Part shown: piece after piece, positions 56,324 to 64,000 of the stretch
Position numbering within the stretch: position 1 is the first letter of the stretch
How the letters are laid out: the number at the start of each line of letters is the position of its first letter
Assembly (NCBI GenBank): GCA_031216915.1
Contig: JAUFNR010000028.1
Coordinates: forward strand, 248,001 to 312,000
Reading direction: 5' to 3'
DNA length: 64,000 bases
Source of the DNA: Pictodentalium vernedei
Lineage: Eukaryota; Mollusca; Scaphopoda; Dentaliida; Dentaliidae
Position numbers and translations under genes: made by a program
The notes under the pieces: generated by a model
Database searches by the model: none
Told to the model about the DNA's origin: nothing
Seen by the model: only the letters and a program-made list of their open reading frames with translations

Positions 56324-56823
56324 GATTTGTAGTAATCTCTGCGTAATGTCCAGAAAACAGTCGGAAATACTGTACATGTATTGACTGTGATTTAAATAAG
56401 ACTGAGAGTGGCAAACCTTTTCTCAAATTTATTTTCAGTATCTGATACTTGTAAATGTTGAAGGTAGGTGCACACTGTGACACTATACTCATTTAACCAA
56501 TGAATATTTATTGGAAGCTTTCAACAATAAACAATTTAACATAAATTAAAATTTTTTGGGAACTTTGTAAAAATAAACTTTTTTGAAAATAAAACTAGTA
56601 ATGAGTTCTGATCCCTGAACTTTAGCGTATAGCAACTAAACATTACTTTGGCACATAAGTCTTGAAGTGAGAATAAAAAATACTTGAGTCATTATCACTT
56701 ATTATAGTCACCTGAGTTTGGAAAGAAGCAAAAAATAATCATTGACACTGAGATCATCAGATCATGAGTTCACCTGTCTCGTAATCTGGTTTTCTCAGTG
56801 TCAATCATCATCAAGGTGAAGCA

Positions 56824-59439
56824 TTAGTCAGAATCTTCCGACAGACTTAGTTCGGAGTCACTGCCAATTTGAATTTCACTATCTTCTTCATCAGACTGAG
56901 AGTCTTCTGACCCTGAAGCATAGCTTAACCCTTAAGTCCTCAGATTAATTTTAAAGTATTTATGGCCTTGTTCTGCTTTCATAGTTATTGATGACTTGGC
57001 AGTGGTTCTACATCACTGCTGGCTGCCTATACAGGCAGCCAGCAGTGATGTAGAACCACTGCCAGGGAAAATTCAGTCTACACACAAGAGTAATAAAAAA
57101 GATTACATAAGGGAGCACCTGCTTCAATGCAATATAAAAGTGGCGGTTTGGGGCTATATGGGGGGCTTAAGGGTTAATTTACTACTGTCATCATGAGGTG
57201 GAATCTTATGTTGTAGTTCTTCATCTAGTATGAACTGTCTTCTGGTTCTCGTCTTTTTGGGTATGATCCCAGCAGACTCTTCATCAAAGTCTACCTCTCC
57301 CCCCTTCCGTTTTCGGCGTTTTGTAGTAGACAAATATTTCTCAACTGCAGAGTTCAAAATTTCGGACAGTTCTTCTTGGCTCCACACGTGATTATTCACA
57401 GCTATTATCATTTGGTTCTGTAGTACTTTATGGCCCATAGCAAGCCTCTTATCAGTCAAAATGTTCAAAAGAATAGAAAAACCTCTTTCTGTGGTGCTAT
57501 TGGAGACTGGAATACTCAGGCAAATTTTTGCTAGCATACACAAATTACTAAACTCCTTTTTCCTGTCAGTAAGAATATTCCTCCAGAACTCAAGGGGTTC
57601 CACTCCCACCTATTTTGAATTTTTCAGTCTCTTCAATTCAGTCCACTCTATTAAAGTGCTTTTAGCATTAAAGTTCTGGTGTTCTAAGGTCTCCTTAAAA
57701 TGCTCTGACAACCAATTGATTGCATCAGTGCCAAACTTTTTGTCTGATGAAATCCAGTCCCTACTATCCATGAACGTTTCCATGTGTGTAAAAATATCTT
57801 CATTGAATGAGCTGAATCGTGCAGTTATTCTGGAGATCAATGAAGAAATAATTTCAGATTTTATAGACTCGGCAGGGTTTGTTTTACAGTCTGTAATGTG
57901 ATCCAGGTTGATGGTTATATATTCTCTATTGTGTGCTTTTCGAAGTCGATTGCCTCTCCTGTGTATATCACCTGTTATCGAAAATTCAGTGGAAGAAAAG
58001 TCATTTGTCTCCAGTTTATAACAGTCAGCAGAAGAATGAATATCTGGTGTATCACCAAACTCAGACAACTTATTGGTAGCAGTATTCAAGGTATCGACGA
58101 CAGTCCAAGCTAACACATGTTCTTTCTCAAAAGCCAGAGAAATTGCTGCAGACGCCTGAATAAGGTCTTTGTAAACAACTGTTTTTAACTTCTTAATGAA
58201 GCCTTGAACTTCCCCTTGTAGTCCAGCCCCTTTTATTCTTTTCATCTCCAAACCCTCACACAGACTTTGAGTCAGGGGTATCCATCCATGCAAAAGTGTC
58301 CTTAGTCCTCGGAGACGGTGACTAATAAATCTTGTCCCGTATGTTCTAGGAAATGTATAAGAATCAATGTCTAATGAGTGACAAGCATTGTTGTACATTC
58401 TGCAGAGTTTTCCCGACATCTTGTGCAGCTTATATATCTGTACCATGAAATCGTCTACAGCCTTGATTTGGTTATTAGCAAGCAGTACATCCTTCAAAGC
58501 CAATTCTGCCCTATGGTTCACACAGTGAATTGGTAATATCCATGACCTCTCATTTTTCAATCTGGTGAGAAGACCGGTGTGTATGCCAGTATTTACACTT
58601 GCTCCGTCTGATGTAGCAGAGACCATACATTTCAGGTAATCCGTATTGGAGAGTCCCAGGTCATGAAACGATTTATCAAGACAAGATTTCAGCCCTTCTG
58701 CGTCTGCCCCACTGTGGTCCTTAACATCTTCAAGTCCAACACAATAATATATGGGCAAGCCATCTTTTACTGTTCTCACAAACACCAGTTCTTTCTCAGA
58801 ACCTGTCTTTTTGGGCTCGCTTCCATCTGTCAGAATGCCGAAAGTCCCCTCTGTACACAATAATAAAGCTATTCTCTCTCGAATAGCATCAGCTATGTAT
58901 GAACTAAACTTCCTTGCATTTCTTCCGTCCTCAATATTCTTGCCTTCAACTAACTTTGCACCTGAATCCTTTATACACTTGACAAGAACATGATACTTTT
59001 TGAAAGGCATTCTTTCATTAATTAATCTGTATGCTGCCTTAAAGAGTACTAAATAACATTCTTTTGTGTATGTGTCAAAACATTTGTTTATTTTGGTTTG
59101 GGTTGAGGGCCCAGCTTGACAGTCAGCTGACTGTTCTGATGGATCAATTTTCTCAGCTGCAATGGCACGTTTGTGTATATCTGACTCGAAGTGTCTCAGC
59201 AGATGATGTTTACTTATACTCCCTGTTATCCCATCTATAAATTTCATAGCCGACTCCTTTGCCTTTCCAGTTGGCAATGCCCTTTTAACAAACTCGGCAT
59301 GTGTTTTTCGTAATTTGCACGTAACTCGTTCTAAAAACACTTTCCCGTCGCTTTCTCTGGTAGATACTTCGAACTGGTCCGAAAAAGTGAACCGCTTGAA
59401 CGTTGAGAACATAATTGTTTTTGAACAGTCGAAAGACAT
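56824..59439 (-). pseudogene. hAT-like transposase gene (ZNF862/KIAA1586-like), nearly intact
   Basis: From ATG 59439 the frame runs 609 codons to a TAG at 57612-57610, continues in frame, and is then split by a small element at 56929-57177. That insertion is 249 bases net (83 codons), so the frame resumes exactly and ends at TAA 56826-56824: about 788 residues without the insertion. Visible motifs: a BED-like N-terminus with HHLLRHFESDIHKRAI (about 78-93); ILTDGSE (Asp205); ATSDGASVNTG (Asp278); IHCVNHRAELAL (Cys306/His309); and, after the TAG, the dimerisation motif SNSTTERGFSILLNIL. The tail is very acidic (GSEDSQSDEEDSE). As it stands the small element supplies an early stop at 57154. Similar to hAT-derived host proteins; no ends of an element were found, so it could be a domesticated gene that later broke. 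Confidence 0.78.
56925..57177. mobile_element. piggyBac-type palindromic small element inside the hAT-like gene
   Basis: TTAACCCTTAAG at 56925 and CTTAAGGGTTAA ending at 57177, with TTAA at both edges. The centre (about 56998-57063) is a perfect palindrome: GGCAGTGGTTCTACATCACT ... inverse, with a short TATA centre. It interrupts the C-terminal tail of the hAT-like gene without changing frame. Confidence 0.85.
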
Positions 59440-59509
59440 GTTTTTAATTTCTAACTTTCACTTTTGTTATAAAATAATTTCCGCCTCTGACGATGCTCAT
59501 GGAAAACCG

Positions 59510-59888
59510 GGAACGGGACAATCTGCCCCAGAGACAACCCGCCCCAACCAGGTGGGACAACCCGCCCCGGGACAACCCGCCCCAATTTTTCTTGACTATG
59601 ATATTGGACTAGGATTGAATTATGAGTACTAATAACCTGTCATTTTACTTAATTATGATTGTATTATAGGTAATAACACGTGAATAATTCAGAATGAATT
59701 ATTTACCTGTTATTACTTATAATAGTAAATACGTCATTTGAATTATGATTGTATTGTAAGTAATAATACGTGAATAATTCAGAATGAATTTTTCACCTGT
59801 TATTACTTATGATACAATCATAATAATAAATACGCGTCGGGATAGGCCTGGCCCAAAAATAGGCCTGGGGCGGGTTGTCCCTGATCCT
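59510..59888. mobile_element. E8: 379-base element with GGGACAACCCGCCCC subrepeat ends
   Basis: Flanked by GGAAAACCG (59501-59509) and GGATAACCG (59889-59897), one mismatch in nine, typical MULE length. The left arm has four GGGACAACCCGCCCC-type units; the right arm has one (GGGGCGGGTTGTCCC). The middle is two direct copies, about 110 bases apart, of an AATTATGATTGTATTATAGG / TGAATAATTCAGAATGAATT segment that is itself palindromic. No coding capacity. Confidence 0.78.
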
Positions 59889-60014
59889 GGATAACCGACT
59901 GGGTCATAGCCGGTGCACATTAAAATGATGAAGAGAACTTTTTGATGGTCCAGTGTTTGGAGTTCCCAAAGTTTTGTTCATGATTCTCAGAGGAAATTTA
60001 TTGGTATGATATCG

Positions 60015-60073
60015 GGACAGCTCGCACCCAGTCCATCATGTCAACTCGTACCACCCACTCAGGCCGTACCCAA
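60015..60073 (+). repeat. one-sided block of GACAnCTCGTACCC-like units
   Basis: Three degenerate units resembling, in form, the terminal subrepeats of E2 and E8. I see no inverted partner before the window ends. Confidence 0.4.
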
Positions 60074-61230
60074 AATTAATGCACACCTCCAAACGCCGAT
60101 AGTTTTTTAGCACTGCCGGTAGCGGAAATTACGTCATAACTCATTAGTACACTACTCTGCAAGCGACGATTACATGAATCGCTCAGGTCCGAGTTGAGAG
60201 AAAAGATTTAAACCTGTCCGATATTACGCCGACTGAGTTAGCAATAATTAAATCCAGTGAGGCATTTCAAGAGAAAATGATTAGCTCATGTCGCGTAATC
60301 TCGGAGATAATTGTGTAAAGGATTAGTGGTAATTAACTTCTGTACATCAACTCCACCTCAAGAAAACAAAGCAGTCTTACAGACACGTGCACATTTTATT
60401 CTGACAATTTTTGTTGACAATGTCACCTCGAAAATAACATTAATGAGCAATACATTACACTGACAATTCTTCTTGAATTTTTCAATCACCTCACGCTGAA
60501 TTAACATACAGTTTTAAAATGTTGAGAACAAAATACGTCATCATAATATTATACGTCAAGTTAATGTCATAGCGAACTCAGTCTCAATTATTTCTATTCA
60601 AACTTCGTTGTGACGGTGTTGTTCATTTTAAATAGTTTAGGCTACATGTTGACCTTCAGTTCTCATTTTTCTGCGTGCGTGCATTGCAAAACAGTGGTTA
60701 GACTCGGCTTCTGATTTTCGCTTTTTTTCCCCGTATTGAATCTTCTAATTATCGATGATATCACCATCACGTTGAATGTCAAAACAAACACAGGTACTCA
60801 GCACAAGCTTAGAAATTGAAAAAATGGATATCTGATAGTATTTTTGGATCGATGCTGTCGTGCCCTTATTAAATATGGGTTATGGAAGCACGGCAGCATC
60901 GAGCGCATAGTGATAACAAATTTATCCAACTGTCCCGTTACAGCCCATTGCCTTCATTTCTCAGTTTAAATTAGGTTAAATGGGCGTAATAAGAGCCTCC
61001 ATTGTAAGTATGTACAAGAAAATGAACCAGTTCAATGTTGATACACAGAGCTCAGTGAACTCTTGGCATGCTTAAATTTCCTGTGGATTAGGCCTACTAC
61101 TGGAACAATTTGCACCTTTTGATTTTTGGATCATAAAACAGAATTCGTCATCTCGTCCTCAGTTTTCCGAAAATTACAGAACTTATCCAGTAAATTAGCC
61201 CAGACTTGATTTACTGTATTTATCAACTCG

Positions 61231-61233
<3 letters not shown>

Positions 61234-61279
<46 letters not shown>

Positions 61280-61282
61280 GGG
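61234..61282. repeat. (GT)n microsatellite followed by a G-run
   Basis: About thirteen GT dinucleotides run directly into about 22 G. A simple repeat; its length in an assembly is unreliable. Confidence 0.85.
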
Positions 61283-64000
61283 TAGGGATACATCACCCAG
61301 GGCCTACCTAGGAACTTAGTAATGAGTACAGTACCATTAAATCTGTTGGATCATTTTGGCAGGGCCATGAAGACCGTACGTTCTTCGAAACTCGCCACAT
61401 GTCCTGTTGGATGGATGACAGGCTCTGCACCGGGCGTGCAGTTGAAACCAAGTTCCATTTAAAATAACCGTTCCAAGAGAAACCTTAGAAGAGTACATAC
61501 ACACACCATGATTTAAATAAATGCACTTCATTATCGGGAAACCTTGGAAGCAAAGAGTGCTGATCTACAGATGTAGACATTTATTTACTGCACCAAAGAG
61601 ATTGCGGCGTAGGGGTGGGCATACTGAAACTTACTCCACAGGCTTATTGGAGAGGGCGGCAATATTTTTTTTAAATAATTTAAAAAAAAAAATTTCGTGA
61701 GGGCATTTCAGTGGTGTAGCCAGGGGGGGGGGGGGGGGGGGCTGATGGGCACATACCCCTCCCCATTTCAGTTGTGCCCCCTCCCCGGTGATGTGGCCTA
61801 ATTATTGATGCCTTCCACAACTCATAAATTATGGACACAAGCAGATTCAGTCAAGGAAATTGAGGGTTTTTTTTTTTCTCGAATTTCTCATTTGTTTCAG
61901 GGGCACACCTCTTGTGTTCGCCCCCATCTCGCCGCTACATGAATTGGGTAAAAGGCTCAAACACATTATTCTTGCCGATGGGCTCCCCTTCCCTCACCAC
62001 GCTCGCGCAAAATCCTTAGACTCAAAATGATAAGCGTTCGTATAAAGATGCAATGGAATTTCAATATTCAAATGCGTCATGAATTCAGAAAATGGTAAGG
62101 CAGCTATTGAATGTGATGAGAATAAAATGTCACTATGAGTACACTGAACTGAAGGAATGCAGAGTGTCGGGAAACAATACACAAGTCGGGAATGGATTAA
62201 TTGACGCCATTCTCAAAATATTGAATTCAATTGCATGAATACTTAATTACTTTTCGGGGTGCATTGTGAGATCAGAGCATTGTTTCTGTAAACAATAACT
62301 TCAGAAGGCCTGCACAATAAAAGGAAGCTCATTGATTTGTATGCCCGTCACTTAATCCAATTTCGGTGAGTATCTAATTGCCACCAGTTTAATTACAAAA
62401 CAAACTACTGTAATTAAGCACCTGTGAACACACGAAAGGGGGACGGTTACTGCTAGTCTAAGAGTGCATTTTCCATTGTTTTTTTTCTTCTTTTTATCTG
62501 AACTACCCACTATTTGAATGGCAGAACTACCCACTATTTGAATGGCAAAAGGCGATTTTTTGCATTTAAATGATTTGACATTTTTTAAAATGTTGCACCC
62601 ACAGAATTTGAAATATTTTGTAATGCACAATATACCGGGGCACCGAAGCCTTTATTAAGTGGTAAATGACATCCGATGTAGCTAAGCGTATTACGGCATC
62701 AAGTCATTCAAGAAATCACTGAGGCGATGAATAGAAAGTATTTTTTTTATTAAATTGGAAACTTCAGGGCATTCAGTCGCCAGAATTTTGGGGAATGGCG
62801 CAATAGAGTGCGGAGAAGTGAAATGGGGTATTGAGAGTTGGTGGGAGGGTCAATTGATGCATAACTATGTTCATGTCGTTTTTCTGTCCATAACTTCTAT
62901 GCCGGCATTTTTGGAGGGGGGGGGGGGGGTAGGAAACAACGGCTGCGAAGTAGAAAACATTATGTAAAACTAACCAGTAGCAATTTACAGACCTTCCTCT
63001 GTCTGTAACTTGTCCTGTACAGTTCAAAAAGGTCTGTCTGTAACTTGTCCTGTACAGTTCAAAAGACATCCGATTGAAAAGTGGATTTTGCCATATATAT
63101 TAATTATTACTGCCAAACATTCTTTGTAGACTTGTGTGAAAGTCGAATAGATTTTAAGGTGGATTTACTCATCCCGCTGCAGGCGCTGGCTGCAATGGAA
63201 AAATCAGTGAATCACTGTGTGATCGAAATCGGCTGTGACATTGGCAGATTTCCTGAAAACCTCTGTGGTCAGAATTCAGTTGCGTTTGAAACCTTTATCC
63301 CTTTATGGCCAGTGTATTGAACGAAAATGAAATGGACTCGTTGGTACGATCGTTTTCATGCAGATAACGCGTGCGGTAATTTTTATTTTTTCTAAAATTG
63401 AATGCACATCTCTTCGTCACAATGAGACATCACCAGTTTGAATCAACACACGTTTAAATAGGCTTATATATTCGCCAAACCCCATTTCAACTCACGTTTT
63501 TGCAGTAGCGCAATTTGTAGCCAGTTAATTATATTACCAAGAAGGAAATAATCCTTTTCACACTGAATCACCGTTGCAACTGTGATTTACCAAGAAGGAG
63601 ATAATCTTTTCCACATCTAAACACCGTTTGCACACGGTGTTTAATTTGGTAAAATTACACCGTTTGACATGGTATTGGCCGGTGATTTTCAGAAAATCGC
63701 CCACCGTGTCGGGTGTTTGAGACAGGATACACTTGGCATGTACTGTATATGATAAGAAACATGGACTGTTGCATGGGGCGAAATGTAAAGATCCGGATGA
63801 GTGAGAACGTTTTTTTTTTATTTCGAACTGCCACGTGTATATTATCACTGTATGTGAGCGAATATCAGTTCAAAACGTTTATTTCTTTCATTTTGTTGTG
63901 TTGAATAAGTATAAATAAATGAGTCTTTGAATCTTCGTTCTGCTCTTTTTAATTAAACCGGCAGTACTCCTTGATTGAAAGCTTTTCCCAAGAATGAAAA

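Larger units (their letters stand above)
59898..64000. other. right-hand region, no gene recognised
   Basis: Only small repeats are visible: a GGGACAGCTCGCACCC / CAACTCGTACCACCC / AGGCCGTACCC block at 60015-60073; a (GT)n run followed by about 22 G (61234-61282); a G-run at 61725-61741; 22-base direct repeats (GAACTACCCACTATTTGAAT) at 62502 and 62524; and 34-base direct repeats (CTGTCTGTAACTTGTCCTGT) at 62999 and 63034. The open frames are short and have no domain I can name. Confidence 0.4.

Overview
The window is eukaryotic, and almost everything I can recognise in it is transposable-element or repeat DNA. I found no ordinary host gene. The tRNA- and 5S-derived SINEs, the FLYWCH/MULE and BED/hAT transposases, a gypsy-like gag, many small palindromic elements with TA, TTAA or 8-base target duplications, and large tandem-unit repeats containing CCGTCCGTC-like strings suggest a repeat-rich marine invertebrate (mollusc, brachiopod, lancelet or similar). 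I cannot name the species.

The most striking feature is a set of DNA elements whose terminal inverted repeats are built from short tandem subrepeats, most about 15-16 bases, in opposite orientation at the two ends. Two carry MULE-type transposases: E1 (389-3711; FLYWCH + MULE, one in-frame TAG) and E2 (4943-10385; PHD finger, then FLYWCH + MULE, flanked by a perfect 10-base duplication). Others have no transposase: E3 (5230-5928, inside E2), E4 (13152-14313), E5 (about 16930-18110) and E8 (59510-59888). Two more have similar architecture but different details: E6 (10986-16130, 7-base subrepeats) and B (22000-28727, arms of about 520 bases). The subrepeat sequence differs in each family, but the organisation is the same.

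Layout: 1-4932, E1 and flanks. 4943-10385, E2 with E3, piggyBac-type small elements and a 130-base palindrome inside its transposase. 10657-10887, an array of palindromic 21-mers. 10986-16130, E6 containing E4 and a hAT-type element. 16930-29447, E5 followed by a deeply nested block: element C (18122-21753), element A (21750-29447), B inside A, a piggyBac-type element inside B, and a tandem-unit repeat inside that. 29448-37890, SINEs, an array of 155-base units carrying nuclear-receptor-like motifs, and an inverted copy of the tandem-unit repeat. 37890-40427, a truncated gypsy-like retrotransposon with one LTR and a tRNA-Pro-type primer site. 40428-45069, a hAT element inserted into another broken hAT. 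49798-50150, a tRNA-headed SINE. 50395-56000, three tandem-unit arrays. 56824-59439, a nearly intact hAT-like gene with one TAG and an in-frame small-element insertion. 59510-59888, E8. The remainder to 64000 holds only scattered simple repeats.

The genes do not form a pathway. Each is the transposition enzyme, or its remains, of the element around it. Nesting gives a relative order of insertion.
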